Of a DNA stretch of 64,000 nucleotides, positions 1 through 8,689 are shown in pieces. A program made the position numbers and the translations under genes. Every line of letters begins with the position of its first letter. Position 1 is the stretch's first letter. The DNA lies in the NCBI RefSeq assembly GCF_002161595.1, contig NZ_NFID01000002.1, positions 186,001-250,000 of the forward strand. The letters run 5' to 3'. Origin of the DNA: Gemmiger sp. An50 (GTDB taxonomy: Bacteria > Bacillota > Clostridia > Oscillospirales > Ruminococcaceae). The notes under the pieces are model-generated. The model was not told the DNA's origin and did no database searches. It worked only from the letters and a program-made list of their open reading frames with translations.

Positions 1-2
1 GC

Positions 3-200
3 ATTTATGTACCAATGCTTATGGGGGCAGCCCAGACAGCAGAAGAACTCAGCGAGTCCGCCACCGCTCGGGGCATCGAATTCCCAGGAAAGATGTCCTC
101 CTGGCGGCCCATCGGATTTCACATCCAGGATGTGGTGGTCACACTACTGTTTTTGGCTCTCTGCGTGGGCGGAATCTGCTGCAAGGGGGTGCTGCCATGA
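3..200 (+). CDS. EcfT-type energy-coupling factor transmembrane protein, C-terminal fragment (cut by window edge)
   Basis: The reading frame is open from the left edge and ends at 200. It contains the A-x-A-R-G signature (SESATARGIEF) that EcfT proteins use to contact the ATPases, followed by one hydrophobic segment near the C-terminus. EcfT is the membrane scaffold of energy-coupling factor vitamin/metal importers. The stop codon overlaps the ATG of the downstream double ATPase by 4 nt (ATGA), which supports a shared operon and function. Only the last 65 or so residues are visible, so the family call rests on the signature and the neighbour. Confidence 0.7.
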   Translation: MYVPMLMGAAQTAEELSESATARGIEFPGKMSSWRPIGFHIQDVVVTLLFLALCVGGICCKGVLP

Positions 201-1594
201 TTATCTTTGACCATGTGACCTATGCTTATGAGGGCAAGGAGACGCCAAGCCTTCGGGACTGCACCTTTTCTGTGAAACCGGGGGAACTTATCCTGCTCAC
301 CGGAGAGAGCGGCTGCGGCAAGACCACAATCATCAAGCTTGTCAATGGCCTGCTCCAGCATACTGGAGGTGGGACACTGGCGGGAACTGTTATGGTCGGC
401 GGCCAGGATGTGGCACAGACCCCGCTGTGGGAACTGGCGCGGACGGTGGGTTCGGTGTTTCAGAACCCCAAGTCCCAGTTCTTCAATCTGGACACCACCA
501 GCGAGGTGCTTTTTGGGCTGGAGAGTCGTGGAGCGTCCCATGATGAAATGGCACAGGCGCTGGAATCCGCTGTCCAAGTCTGCGGAGTGGGACCGCTGCT
601 GGAGCGGAGCATTTTTGCTCTGTCCGGTGGAGAAAAACAGCGCATTGCCTGCGCCAGCGCCTGGGCCATGGGGCCGGAGCTGTTTGTACTGGACGAGCCT
701 TCCTCCAATCTGGATGGGGAGGGTATCCGCCAGCTCCGGGAGATCCTGAAACAGTTGAAAAAGGGCGGAAAGACCGTGTTGATGGCAGAGCACCGCCTTT
801 GGTACGCTGCGGATCTTGCTGATCGGGTGTTCTATCTGCGGAGCGGGCAGCTGGAACGGGAATATAACGGGAAAGATTTCCTCGCTCTGCCCGAGGAGGA
901 ACGCCGCTCCATGGGACTGCGGAGCATTGCGGAGGTACCGGTGTCCTCGCCTGAGCCAAGCCCAGCGGCTGGAGCAGACGGCTTGATGGTTCGGGAGTTG
1001 CGGGCGACCTATAACGGTGCGGCTGTATGGGAGGGCGTATCTTTCCATGCGTCCAGGGGACAAATTACCGCCATTACCGGCCAAAACGGGGCAGGCAAGA
1101 CCACCCTGGCCCGGTGTCTGTGCGGTTTGATGAAGGAACAAAGCGGTACAATTTTTTGGGATGGAAAGCCTTTGAGCCGAACGGAAAGAAGGCGGAAGGC
1201 GTTCCTGATCATGCAGGATGTGAACCTCCAGCTTTTTGGAGACAGCGTGCTGGCAGAGATCCGGCTGGGAAATACGGCCACAGAGCAGGAGGCTTTGACA
1301 ACCTTGGGCCGAATGGATCTGGCTCAGTATGCGGATACTCACCCCATGGCTCTATCCGGCGGGCAGAAGCAGAGGCTGGCCGTTGCAGATGGCTGTCTCA
1401 GCGGAAAGGAGCTGCTGATCTTTGATGAGCCTACCAGCGGACTTGACTATGGCCACATGCTGGAGGTGAGCCGACGCCTCCGGGAGTTGGCGGAGCAGGG
1501 ACTATGTGTGGTGGTTATCACCCATGACGGAGAATTCCTGCGAGAGAGTGGGGCTTGGACGGCGGATTGGCTGCCAAATGACAAGCAGCGATGA
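197..1594 (+). CDS. ECF transporter ATPase with two fused ABC domains (EcfA1-EcfA2 type)
   Basis: 465 aa with two complete ABC nucleotide-binding domains in tandem. The first has Walker A GESGCGKTT (about residue 37), signature LSGGEKQR and Walker B LFVLDEPSS. The second, from about residue 265, has Walker A GQNGAGKTT, signature LSGGQKQR and Walker B LLIFDEPTS. Such fused pairs power energy-coupling factor importers together with EcfT and a substrate-binding S component. The gene overlaps the EcfT stop by 4 nt. No S component is visible inside the window; it may lie upstream. The DtxR-type regulator 45 nt downstream suggests metal or siderophore-linked control. Confidence 0.88.
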   Translation: MIIFDHVTYAYEGKETPSLRDCTFSVKPGELILLTGESGCGKTTIIKLVNGLLQHTGGGTLAGTVMVGGQDVAQTPLWELARTVGSVFQNPKSQFFNLDTTSEVLFGLESRGASHDEMAQALESAVQVCGVGPLLERSIFALSGGEKQRIACASAWAMGPELFVLDEPSSNLDGEGIRQLREILKQLKKGGKTVLMAEHRLWYAADLADRVFYLRSGQLEREYNGKDFLALPEEERRSMGLRSIAEVPVSSPEPSPAAGADGLMVRELRATYNGAAVWEGVSFHASRGQITAITGQNGAGKTTLARCLCGLMKEQSGTIFWDGKPLSRTERRRKAFLIMQDVNLQLFGDSVLAEIRLGNTATEQEALTTLGRMDLAQYADTHPMALSGGQKQRLAVADGCLSGKELLIFDEPTSGLDYGHMLEVSRRLRELAEQGLCVVVITHDGEFLRESGAWTADWLPNDKQR

Positions 1595-1639
1595 AGTGTC
1601 CAGGAAATAGCCGCCTATATAACAGAAGGGGGACTGACT

Positions 1640-2035
1640 ATGCCTTTGCACAAATCGGGTGAAGATTATCTGGAGGCCATCCTTGTTCTCCAAAAGAAAA
1701 AGGGCATGGTGAGGTCTGCGGATGTGGCTCGGCACATGGATGTGTCCAAGCCCAGCGTGTGCCATGCGGTGGCTACACTAAAAAAGGGCGGCTTCCTACT
1801 CATGGATGGAGATCACTTCCTGCACCTGACTGATCTCGGCCGTGAGGTTGCCGAGGATACCTACGAAAAGCATCTCTTTTTTACAGAGATACTTGTGGCA
1901 GCTGGTGTCGATCCTGTTACTGCCGAACGGGATGCCTGCCGGATTGAGCATGTAGTCAGCAAGGAAACCTTTGAGCGACTGAAAGCAACTCGTAAACTGA
2001 GTGGGAAAGCGGTGATATCATCGGACGAGTCATGA
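1640..2035 (+). CDS. DtxR/MntR-family metal-dependent transcriptional regulator
   Basis: 131 aa. The N-terminal winged helix (SGEDYLEAILVLQ, then VARHMDVSKPSVCHAVATLKKGG) and the following dimerisation segment with candidate metal ligands (EKHLFFTEIL, DACRIEHVVS) match short MntR/IdeR-type repressors. The last 15 or so residues are atypical and the gene ends inside the next gene by a 4-nt ATGA overlap. This suggests the C-terminus was re-made when two segments were joined. Its position between the ECF ATPase and an ABC half-transporter with a DtxR-box-like site upstream points to control of metal uptake. Confidence 0.8.
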   Translation: MPLHKSGEDYLEAILVLQKKKGMVRSADVARHMDVSKPSVCHAVATLKKGGFLLMDGDHFLHLTDLGREVAEDTYEKHLFFTEILVAAGVDPVTAERDACRIEHVVSKETFERLKATRKLSGKAVISSDES

Positions 2036-2457
2036 TTCTGGAGCTGCACGAAAGAGATACGGAAGTTTTGGAGCAGATCCTGTCTATCCTCAAAAACCAC
2101 CCTGAGATAGAAAAATTCGAGATTGATGAGGAACCGATGGTGTCGTTCCCTGGTCTTGAGATCTTTCCAAGCAGACGAAAGGTCTTTCGGGATCGCCAGG
2201 AGATTCAGCTTACCGCAAAAGAATATCGGATTCTCCTGCTGCTGGCCACCAACAAAGGCCGTGTGCTGACCTACGCACAGATTTACGAACAGGTCTGGGG
2301 CGATTTCACTACAGGAAACGAAAACAATACGATAGGTTTTCATATCTGCAACCTGCGCGAGAAGCTGTATCGGGCTAATCCAGATGCCCCGTTCTACATT
2401 CGCTCCGTGCGGGAAGTCGGCTATTGTCTGGAAGCATTTACTGAACGACTTGAGTAG
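2032..2457 (+). CDS. Winged-helix DNA-binding protein (OmpR/PhoB-type C-terminal domain without receiver)
   Basis: 141 aa. Residues of roughly 45-135 match the Trans_reg_C domain: a short beta region (FPSRRKVF), the helix LTAKEYRILLLLATNKGRVLT, the recognition helix region NTIGFHICNLREKL and the wing YIRSVREVGYCL. There is no receiver domain; the N-terminal 40 residues are an acidic helical segment. Stand-alone proteins of this type are common in clostridial conjugative elements. The ATG overlaps the stop of the DtxR-type gene, so the two are probably translated together. Target unknown. Confidence 0.75.
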   Translation: MILELHERDTEVLEQILSILKNHPEIEKFEIDEEPMVSFPGLEIFPSRRKVFRDRQEIQLTAKEYRILLLLATNKGRVLTYAQIYEQVWGDFTTGNENNTIGFHICNLREKLYRANPDAPFYIRSVREVGYCLEAFTERLE

Positions 2458-2595
2458 CTAACCTGTTGTAAGATTTTTGCGCATTTTCTGTAATTCCAGT
2501 CAAAGCAATTACAATATAACGGAAGGCCTGATAATCATTGTTCTCTGAATAATTTTTGTGAACCATTGCAAAATGACCTAAATACAACAAAAAAG

Positions 2596-2633
2596 AACCG
2601 GTCGAGATCTCGTGCATGAGATCTCGACCGGTT
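2596..2633 (+). terminator. Rho-independent terminator after the DtxR/winged-helix genes
   Basis: Perfect 16-bp stem (AACCGGTCGAGATCTC with its reverse complement) around a 6-nt loop, followed by TTTTCTGTT on the + strand. It closes the ECF/DtxR transcription unit. Confidence 0.85.
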
Positions 2634-2734
2634 TTCTGTTATTGGGGAATTAACTTAGCATTACTTCGACTCTTTGCGGAAGCACATGAACCAGTCCAGG
2701 CAATTCAGAAATCTGGACCTACTTTGAGCGGGAA

Positions 2735-3118
2735 ATGCTGGAGCACTTTTCCTTTATCGGAGGGGACAGCAGCAGCGGCACCAAGAATCTGACCGGCTGC
2801 ATGTTCTTTGTGGCTGTCGGTGTGGTGGGCAAGAAATACGGCCTCTCCGCCAACGGCTGGGGACTGCTGGCGACCACTCATTTTGATTGGACGCCCCTCC
2901 TTCTGCGCCTGCTGGCAGGCGGGCTGCTTAGTCGCTGCCCCGGCCTTGTCACAAGAGTGTTGAAGAAAAAGGACAAAAGAAACGCGGAAAACGCTGCGAA
3001 GAATCCTGACAGCTTTTTGACGCAGACCATGGAACCCAAAGTGGAGTATTCCATACTTTTCACAATTTCTACTATGATTTGTACCACAAGTCGTAGGTTG
3101 AGAGATAGAAGAAAGTGA
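2735..3118 (+). pseudogene. Degenerate open frame, possibly a remnant of an L-2-amino-thiazoline-4-carboxylate hydrolase-like gene
   Basis: The 127-aa frame begins in-frame with upstream codons that have no clear start or Shine-Dalgarno. The stretch from MLEHFSFIGGDSS to NPDSFLTQTMEPKVEY reads like real coding sequence, but the last 25 residues do not. I think of the ATC-hydrolase-like family from memory of motifs of the type KNPDSF, but cannot confirm it. The surrounding 2461-2734 and 3119-3272 hold only a terminator and regulatory sequence. Confidence 0.3.
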
Positions 3119-3215
3119 AATTGACCGATTTGTAAATGGTTTTAGAATTTTTGGGCTAAAGAAGGTATATTTTGGGTTGGAACAGATAAAAAGAATTGCT
3201 AATCTATATGTGTTA

Positions 3216-3234
3216 TATGATTAGCCTAAGTTAA
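3216..3234. promoter_or_regulatory. DtxR/IdeR-box-like operator upstream of the ABC half-transporter
   Basis: The 19-bp site TATGATTAGCCTAAGTTAA matches the classic iron box TTAGGTTAGCCTAACCTAA at 13 of 19 positions, including the central TTAGCCTAA. It lies 39 nt before the ABC gene start, and a DtxR-family protein is encoded 1.2 kb upstream. A second dyad, GCTAATC...GATTAGC, overlaps it. Confidence 0.5.
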
Positions 3235-3272
3235 CTGTACAAGTTGCATTTGAAAAGCGAGGAGGTAATCCT

Positions 3273-4592
3273 ATGTCTGTAGTAAAGGAACAAGACCACC
3301 AAAATAATCAGGCTGGGCAAACTGCGATGAAACGTCTGTCCAAGCCAATAAAAGTATGGGTGACAATAGCTCAGGTATTGACAATTTTTTCGGCGCTATT
3401 GGCTTTTGTCCCTTATTTAGCCTTAGTGTGGTTAGGCGATATTTTTTTGTCGGTTCAAATGGCAGGAGAACAGCTCCGTGCGGAGCAAGTACATGAAGTT
3501 GTTGAACTGCTGATCATGGCATTCCTTTCAAGATTGTTTTTCCATGCATTGTCATTAATTATCACACACTTTGCAGATATGAAGTTGCGTTTTGTCATAC
3601 GTCAACAAATTGTAAGTCGTTTAAGTCGTGTCCCGCTGGCATGGTTTAGCCAAACGGATTCCGGCAAAATTCGAAATGCAGTGCAGGACGATACGAAGAC
3701 GGTTCATACAGTAGTGGCCCATGCGCCGGTTGATGTGCTCAATGGCGTTTTGTCGCCGCTGGTGCTGCTTGTTTTTATGTTTGTGGTAAACTGGCGGCTG
3801 GCCCTGGTTGGTGTTGCAACCATCCCGCTGTATTTCTTTCTACAAGGACTATCCATGAAAGATATGGGCCCCAAGACTGCGGAAATGAACCGGCATCTGG
3901 CTAAGGTTTCTTCCAGTATGATTGAACTGGTAGCAGGCATTAAAGTGGTAAAGGCTTTTGGAAAGACAGGAGAGGCCCATCAGAACTATCAAGAAGCTAC
4001 AAAAGATTTTTCCCAGGCCTATTGGGAGTGGTGTGCACCGTTGATTGGGCTTTGCTCTGTGGCGGGAGAACTTATTTCAGTTCCATTGCTTTTGCTTATA
4101 AATCTCGGTGGAGGGGCATTGCTCTTTGTAGCCGGTTTTGCAAGTCTTCCTCAGGTTCTGGCTTGTACGCTGATTGCAATTGTATTACCGGTAGCAATCA
4201 GCTCTGTTGCAAATACAACATGGTCTTATCAGATGGCAGGAGCCGCCGCAGTCCGTCTTTGCAACATCATGGACACTCCTGTCATCCCTGAGACAAACTC
4301 TCCAAAACAGCCCAATGGTCTTACGGTACAGGTTCAGAATGTTACATATTCATACGGAGACACCCGAGCATTAAATGATGTCACCCTTACTCTGAAGCCA
4401 AATACCATTACGGCTTTGATTGGTCCCTCCGGATCTGGCAAGTCTACCCTTGCTACTCTCATCGCGCGATTCGACGATCCACAAAGCGGTTCCATTTGTT
4501 TGGGCGGTGTTGATTTAAGAGATATTTCCTCGCAAACGCTCTATAACAATATTGCTTTTGTGCTTCAAGATCCTATGATTAAATCCTATTAG
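3273..4592 (+). pseudogene. Exporter-type ABC half-transporter, 5' part, interrupted by ICE-1
   Basis: The start is ATG after GAGGAGG at 7-nt spacing. The frame encodes a six-helix ABC exporter membrane domain (about residues 25-325) and the first part of the nucleotide-binding domain: Walker A GPSGSGKST and the Q-loop IAFVLQDPM. It then runs off into element sequence and stops (IKSY, stop). The missing half of the ATPase is at 27873-28364, beyond the 23-kb element. Rejoining at the shared TATG restores ...VLQDPM-LMNASIRRN... in frame. Paired exporter-type ABC proteins next to DtxR and ECF genes recall siderophore importers such as YbtPQ/IrtAB; that role is inferred. Confidence 0.88.
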
Positions 4593-4600
4593 GAAAACAC
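4574..4600. other. Left attachment junction of ICE-1 (attL)
   Basis: Host codons end at CCTATG; element sequence ATTAAATCCTATTAGGAAAA follows. The TATG at 4574-4577 is repeated at 27872-27875 at the other end. The element arm here is an imperfect inverted copy of the arm at 27851-27871, as expected for the two halves of a serine-recombinase attP. Confidence 0.8.
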
Positions 4601-4626
4601 ACTGTCAAAGGGGTGTGTAGCGGGAC

Positions 4627-6309
4627 TTAGCCCGCTACGGCGGGAATTTCAGAAGTGTTAATTTCAATGTACTCGGCAATCTTGCGGAGATCGTCAGCAA
4701 ATTTGAATTTTACGCTGATATTTCCGTTTTCATAAACCTTGATATGATCGACCAGCTCAACGAGAAGTTCTCGGGAAAGTTGGTCGATATTTTGATGTTT
4801 CGTAAATGCCATAAGCGCGGGATGCTCATTCTTTACGCCATTAGCCAGTTCTGCTTGTTCAGCGGTCAATCGGGCCAGTACATCTGTAAGAGCGATGGCC
4901 TGCCGTTCATAGTCGGCTTTCATATCCCGGTAATCCTGCTGGGTAATTTCCCCATCTTTCCAGTCCTGATAAAGAGATTGCTTGTAGCGGTTGATTTTCG
5001 TCAGCTCTCGCTCTTTCGTGGCAATCAATTCTTCCAAACGGATGGATTGACTTTTTTTGACCGGAGCTGTGTTGATACGGGCAATCATTTCCGAGTAGGA
5101 GACAGCCAGATGTACTTGCTGTTGCACTGCAAACAGTACGGCGGCCTCCAGACGGTTATGCTTGATAGAGTGCATTGTGCAGGCCGTCCGGGAACGGTTT
5201 TTGTAGGTGGAGCAGGCATAATACACATTGTTGTGATTACCTACACTTCTTGTAATTGCCCGCCCGCAGTCGGCACATTTCAGGAAACCGCTAAACAGGT
5301 GGACTTCCCGGCCTTTGGGGGAAGTGCGTGTATCACGCTGTAAGAGAGCCTGTACCTTGTCGAAAGTCTCATAGCCGATAATGGCCTCGTGCGTTCCAGA
5401 GATCTCCACCCATTCTTCCCGGGGTACTGTTTCAATCTGATGTACCTTGTAACTTTTCACTCGGCTCCGGCCCTGTGCCAAATCCCCGGTATAAGTTGGA
5501 TTTACAAGAATGGCATGGATCATACGGGCTCCCCACATGGGATTGTCATATCCTCTTGTAGAAACAGGCAGGCCCTTTTCCAGTTTGTATGCGGATGGGC
5601 TAGGCACTCCGTGTTCATTGAGATACAGAGCAATCGCCCGTTTCGATGTTCCTTTAAGGAACAGAGAGAAAATGAGCTTGACCGTTTCAGCCGCCTCGGG
5701 ATCAATAATCAACTGGTGCTTGTCCTTTGGATGCTTCATATAGCCGTAGGGAGCAAATGCACCGATATACTGGCCGTTGCGCCGCTTGTAGTCAAATACC
5801 TGGCGGATTTTCTTTGAAGTCTGATAGCAGTACTGATCGTTCATAACATTTGTGATTGGAACGATAATACTGGAAACGCTGTCCGGGTTAAGATAGCTGT
5901 CCACATTTTCCGCGAGACTGATAAATCGGACACCCATCTGCACAAACAGGTTATCAATCAGGCTTCCCGCATCGCTGTAATTCCGGGCAAAGCGGGAAAG
6001 GTCTTTTACCACAACACAGTTGATTTTGCCGCTCATTACATCGGCCAGGAGCCGCTGAAAATCTTCGCGGTTGGCATCCGTTCCTGTGTGTCCATCGTCC
6101 ACATATTCAGAAACGCTTTCAAATTCCTCCAGGTGCTTTTGGTAAAAATCATTGAGCAGGTCGCGCTGGTTTTTCACGCTGTTGCTATCATCTTTCCCTT
6201 TTTTCAAATCCTCTTTGGAAAGCCGGATATATTCGCCCAGTCGCCAGCGCCGGATCGTATAAGAGGGAGAGAAACTCTGTTGAAACCCTCTGTTTTTTGT
6301 TCTTGACAT
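4627..6309 (-). CDS. Large serine recombinase, ICE-1 integrase/excisionase
   Basis: 560 aa. The resolvase domain comes first: YIRLSKED carries the catalytic serine near residue 31, and VVKDLSRFARN is the conserved motif containing the D-x-S-R-x-x-R signature. The recombinase domain follows (YKRRNGQYIGAFAPYGY), then a zinc-ribbon (CADCGRAITRS...CSTYK) and a coiled-coil region (about 430-500), the usual large serine recombinase plan. It ends 35 bp from the left element boundary and reads towards it, as is typical. Start ATG follows AAGGAGG at 4 nt. A perfect sigma-70-type promoter with an internal palindrome lies upstream. Confidence 0.93.
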   Translation of the reverse strand: MSRTKNRGFQQSFSPSYTIRRWRLGEYIRLSKEDLKKGKDDSNSVKNQRDLLNDFYQKHLEEFESVSEYVDDGHTGTDANREDFQRLLADVMSGKINCVVVKDLSRFARNYSDAGSLIDNLFVQMGVRFISLAENVDSYLNPDSVSSIIVPITNVMNDQYCYQTSKKIRQVFDYKRRNGQYIGAFAPYGYMKHPKDKHQLIIDPEAAETVKLIFSLFLKGTSKRAIALYLNEHGVPSPSAYKLEKGLPVSTRGYDNPMWGARMIHAILVNPTYTGDLAQGRSRVKSYKVHQIETVPREEWVEISGTHEAIIGYETFDKVQALLQRDTRTSPKGREVHLFSGFLKCADCGRAITRSVGNHNNVYYACSTYKNRSRTACTMHSIKHNRLEAAVLFAVQQQVHLAVSYSEMIARINTAPVKKSQSIRLEELIATKERELTKINRYKQSLYQDWKDGEITQQDYRDMKADYERQAIALTDVLARLTAEQAELANGVKNEHPALMAFTKHQNIDQLSRELLVELVDHIKVYENGNISVKFKFADDLRKIAEYIEINTSEIPAVAG

Positions 6310-6340
6310 TGTTCCTCCTTCCCTATCACATTACACTTAT

Positions 6341-6369
6341 ATTATAACTCTGTCCCATAGGGACAACAA
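6341..6369 (-). promoter_or_regulatory. Recombinase promoter with operator palindrome in the spacer
   Basis: On the - strand: -35 TTGTTG (6364-6369), 17-bp spacer, -10 TATAAT (6341-6346). The spacer contains TGTCCC-TAT-GGGACA (6351-6365), an everted arrangement of the half-sites that make up the element-wide palindrome. A nearly identical promoter is at 12871-12899. A protein bound here would block the polymerase directly. Confidence 0.75.
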
Positions 6370-6379
6370 GGATGGCTCT

Positions 6380-6404
6380 GCCTCGGGACACTTTGTCTCG
6401 AAGC
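6380..6404. repeat. Element palindrome copy 1 (centre 6392)
   Basis: GGGACA-CTT-TGTCTC core, flanks CCTC and GAAG. Lies just outside the -35 box of the recombinase promoter and 21 bp from the end of the DUF6870-like gene. Right half carries TGTCTC instead of TGTCCC. Confidence 0.9.
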
Positions 6405-6424
6405 GGGGCGGGCCGTAACCGAGG

Positions 6425-6691
6425 TTACAGCCCGCTTTTTTGACGGAGCAGAAAGGCCGTCAATGCGTCCTGGAGGGATGGCCCGCTTTCCGCAAATTCA
6501 ATTTTCACACCAACACCGCCAATGCAGAAACAATAGGGATTTTTCACCGCCTGCATAAACCGGGTGATGCGCTCCTCACGGGAAAGCGCATTATCAAAGG
6601 TCATACCGCTCACATCGGGCAATGACCCAGCAGCTACGGTGCCGATGTCAACGCTTTTCATTTGTTCAAGTTCCTGTGCAGTTAATCTCAC
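6425..6691 (-). CDS. Small DUF6870-like mobile-element protein
   Basis: 88 aa. The start is GTG at 6691, after AAGGAGG with 7-nt spacing; a longer reading from 6760 would run through a palindrome copy and has no ribosome site. The sequence begins RLTAQELEQMKSVDIGTV and has a second block NPYCFCIGGVGVKIEFAES, the pattern I associate with DUF6870 proteins of clostridial ICEs. Function unknown. Probably transcribed separately from the recombinase, since the recombinase promoter and a palindrome copy lie between them. Confidence 0.6.
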   Translation of the reverse strand: MRLTAQELEQMKSVDIGTVAAGSLPDVSGMTFDNALSREERITRFMQAVKNPYCFCIGGVGVKIEFAESGPSLQDALTAFLLRQKSGL

Positions 6692-6728
6692 GGTAAAACC
6701 TCCTTGCTTAGATTGATAAAATGACTGC

Positions 6729-6753
6729 ACTTCGGGACACTTTGTCTCAAAGC
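6729..6753. repeat. Element palindrome copy 2 (centre 6741)
   Basis: CTTC-GGGACA-CTT-TGTCTC-AAAG, 38 bp upstream of the GTG start of the DUF6870-like gene, so it probably sits in its promoter region. Confidence 0.9.
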
Positions 6754-6764
6754 CGGTCAAAAAT

Positions 6765-6880
6765 TTTTAAGTGCGGGAGCGCCAAGTTCATTTTCTTGAC
6801 CTGTCATAAGACAACAATACTCGGCGCGACGCTCCCGCTTAAAATGTGTGGCCTCCGCGCTTAGTCGGAGTTGGCCACTA
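6765..6880. other. Non-coding structured region between two leftward genes
   Basis: Contains an inverted repeat GCGGGAGCG...CGCTCCCGC with a long loop (about 6775-6838). Next to it is a hairpin with stem GTGGCC/GGCCAC (about 6848-6878). The right arm of that hairpin, read on the - strand, is GTGGCCAACTCCGA, one base short of the GTGGCCACACTCCGA motif found at 10909 and 43176. The rest of 6692-6952 shows no gene. Confidence 0.45.
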
Positions 6881-6952
6881 TGTTGAGAAGATTATTACCT
6901 TCTCTGATAACCAAGACATTTTTGCATCAATTCCAAGTGGGAAAACAAAAAA

Positions 6953-7363
6953 TCAATAGGTCTTTTTCATTCGTTCAAGCCCTCGTTTGATAGACTGTCG
7001 AACAGATTCCTCATGCACACCCTCCACCTGGGCAATTTCTTTTATGCTCTTACCGAGAATGATATGGGCGTCAATCCGGCGCCCCTGGATCTCCGGCAAA
7101 GAGTTCAGCGCGTTCCAAAGGCGAAGAAAACGCTCCTTCCTCTCCAACAATTCCTCGGGTGTAGGTTCATGCAGGCAAGCCGAAAATTCAATGCCATCAT
7201 CACAGTCCAAAGAATATTGCGCCTTATGGCGTGTGAGTTTCCGTTGATAATTCCATTCGTATCGGATATTGGAGCGAAGTTCTTCAGCTACTTCGTCAGA
7301 AACTTCAATGAAGAAGTCATGCGTATAGAATGGGTAAAAATTTCGCAGGTTTATGGTTTGCAT
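6953..7363 (-). CDS. Sigma-70 region 4-like regulator of the ICE
   Basis: 136 aa. The C-terminal 60 residues form a region-4-type helix-turn-helix: RRIDAHIILGKSIKEIAQVEGVHEESVRQSIKRGLERMKK, with the turn at EGVHEES. The N-terminal half (YPFYTHDFFIEVSDEVAEEL) matches the short sigma-like proteins that conjugative elements of the Tn916/CTn type use as transfer-gene activators. The start ATG at 7363 has GGAGG 11 nt upstream. It likely switches ICE gene expression; the target promoters cannot be told from sequence. Confidence 0.72.
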   Translation of the reverse strand: MQTINLRNFYPFYTHDFFIEVSDEVAEELRSNIRYEWNYQRKLTRHKAQYSLDCDDGIEFSACLHEPTPEELLERKERFLRLWNALNSLPEIQGRRIDAHIILGKSIKEIAQVEGVHEESVRQSIKRGLERMKKTY

Positions 7364-7481
7364 ATCCTTTAACACCTCCTTGCTTCCTCTTGTCTAAAAT
7401 TCTACAAAGCAAGGGGCGGTTTAGCATTAAAACGCGGAGCCTTCAGGTTTCTAAAATTCAAGTTCTATTTTATATTTTGTA

Positions 7482-7510
7482 TTGCGCAAATTCTAAATTA
7501 GCAGTATAAT
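7482..7510 (+). promoter_or_regulatory. Promoter of the 350-aa cargo gene
   Basis: TTGCGC (7482-7487), 17-bp spacer, TATAAT (7505-7510), 42 bp before the ATG at 7553. Confidence 0.65.
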
Positions 7511-7552
7511 TTACTTGGAAACACAATTATTCAAAGAAAGGGGATGGATTTT

Positions 7553-8605
7553 ATGGGCGAGTTAGCAATCGAAAAGAAACGGCAGATTGAGGAAGTAAAA
7601 AAGCGGCTCAATGTTGAGTATGACAATTTTGTCATGCGGGGAGGAAATTACCATAGCCTGCTCAAAATACTAAACGATGGGCAGCAATTTGAATTGAATT
7701 ATGACACTTTGAGAAAGACATTAAGTATGCAGGGCTACACTCTGGATTTCTTTTGTGTTTTGGCGCTTTGCCGCTACTGGAAACTGGACACGGCCTATAT
7801 TCTGTCTCCGCCGGACAATAAAGAAAAGCCTATGCCTGCGGCTGATGCCATGATGGATTCCATTAAATTCAAGGTGCTGGATGATACGGCATACCTCGGA
7901 ACCTATTATGGGTATCTATCCTCGAACAAAAAAGGCAATTCTGCTCTGCATAAGATGCGGCTCAAGATAGAAACTTCTCAGGCAGGAAGTTTCACCGCTA
8001 CTTTAACAATCGAAAGCGATGTTGTTGATAAAGAGGGCATCCGAACATTAAAAAAGGAACTCCACGGAGTTCCGATACTATCAACATTCAATAACAACAT
8101 TGCAATTACCTTAACGGATGATATTGGGAATTTCTTTTTCCTATACACCAATTACAAGAAATATCTCACCCCCAGAGTGTTCTACCGGAAAGGGATCGCC
8201 ATCACCTCCGCCGCTACCGATGAGAGAGAGCCTGTCATGCAGACCTTTGTTTTATTTGATCGGCCTATTCCAGAGGAAAAACTTTGCTATATACCGGGTC
8301 TGTTGCTCCCACCGCAAGATATTGTCGCCATTTCAGAAGATTCTTTGAACACGCTAAAAGAAGAATACCCGGTAGTTGCCCAGTTGGTAGAAAATTTTCA
8401 ATATCTGATAAAAGAACATAAAGAAATTGTTTATGACATAAACGAAATCTCTGTTCTAGCGGAAAAATCAGACATGAGCAAGGAAGATCGGTTAAAAGCG
8501 CTGACCTTGCTCAAAGAAAAATCTTTAGCCGCCGACAAATTCTTTTTCACATCAAGTCTCAACGAAAGTGTAGATTTTGTCAGAGATTATCTGCTCAAAC
8601 CGTAA
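7553..8605 (+). CDS. Unrecognised 350-aa cargo protein with N-terminal helical (HTH-like) region
   Basis: Start ATG 7553 is preferred over 7544 because AAAGGGG is then 9 nt away. Residues of about 1-85 are charged helices that look like a degenerate helix-turn-helix (YHSLLKILNDGQQFELNYDTLRKTLSMQGYTL contains a plausible turn). The middle third is beta-rich (MRLKIETSQAGSFTATLTIESD) and the end is a helical tail with EHKEIVYDINEISVLAEKS. It is AT-richer than its neighbours, reads against the direction of most ICE genes and has its own promoter and terminator. This is the pattern of independent cargo. I do not recognise the family; a defence or regulatory role is only a guess. Confidence 0.6.
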   Translation: MGELAIEKKRQIEEVKKRLNVEYDNFVMRGGNYHSLLKILNDGQQFELNYDTLRKTLSMQGYTLDFFCVLALCRYWKLDTAYILSPPDNKEKPMPAADAMMDSIKFKVLDDTAYLGTYYGYLSSNKKGNSALHKMRLKIETSQAGSFTATLTIESDVVDKEGIRTLKKELHGVPILSTFNNNIAITLTDDIGNFFFLYTNYKKYLTPRVFYRKGIAITSAATDEREPVMQTFVLFDRPIPEEKLCYIPGLLLPPQDIVAISEDSLNTLKEEYPVVAQLVENFQYLIKEHKEIVYDINEISVLAEKSDMSKEDRLKALTLLKEKSLAADKFFFTSSLNESVDFVRDYLLKP

Positions 8606-8616
8606 GAACCTAGTGT

Positions 8617-8648
8617 AAACCGGGAACATCATTCGATGTTCCCGGTTT
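8617..8648 (+). terminator. Terminator of the 350-aa cargo gene
   Basis: Perfect 14-bp stem AAACCGGGAACATC with loop ATTC, followed by TTTGTGTATTT. Confidence 0.8.
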
Positions 8649-8664
8649 GTGTATTTAAGTATTA

Positions 8665-8689
8665 ACTTTGGGACAAAGTGTCCCAAAGT
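8665..8689. repeat. Element palindrome copy 3 (centre 8677), the only perfect 25-bp copy
   Basis: Arms ACTTTGGGACA and TGTCCCAAAGT around AAG are exact reverse complements. Lies between the terminators of two convergent cargo genes, away from any promoter. Confidence 0.92.

Noticed and set aside
119-1342. 407-aa open frame antisense to the double ECF ATPase, and many similar long antisense frames across the window
   Set aside because: These are shadow frames in GC-rich coding DNA. They lack ribosome sites and recognisable domains, and overlap genes with clear motifs on the other strand.
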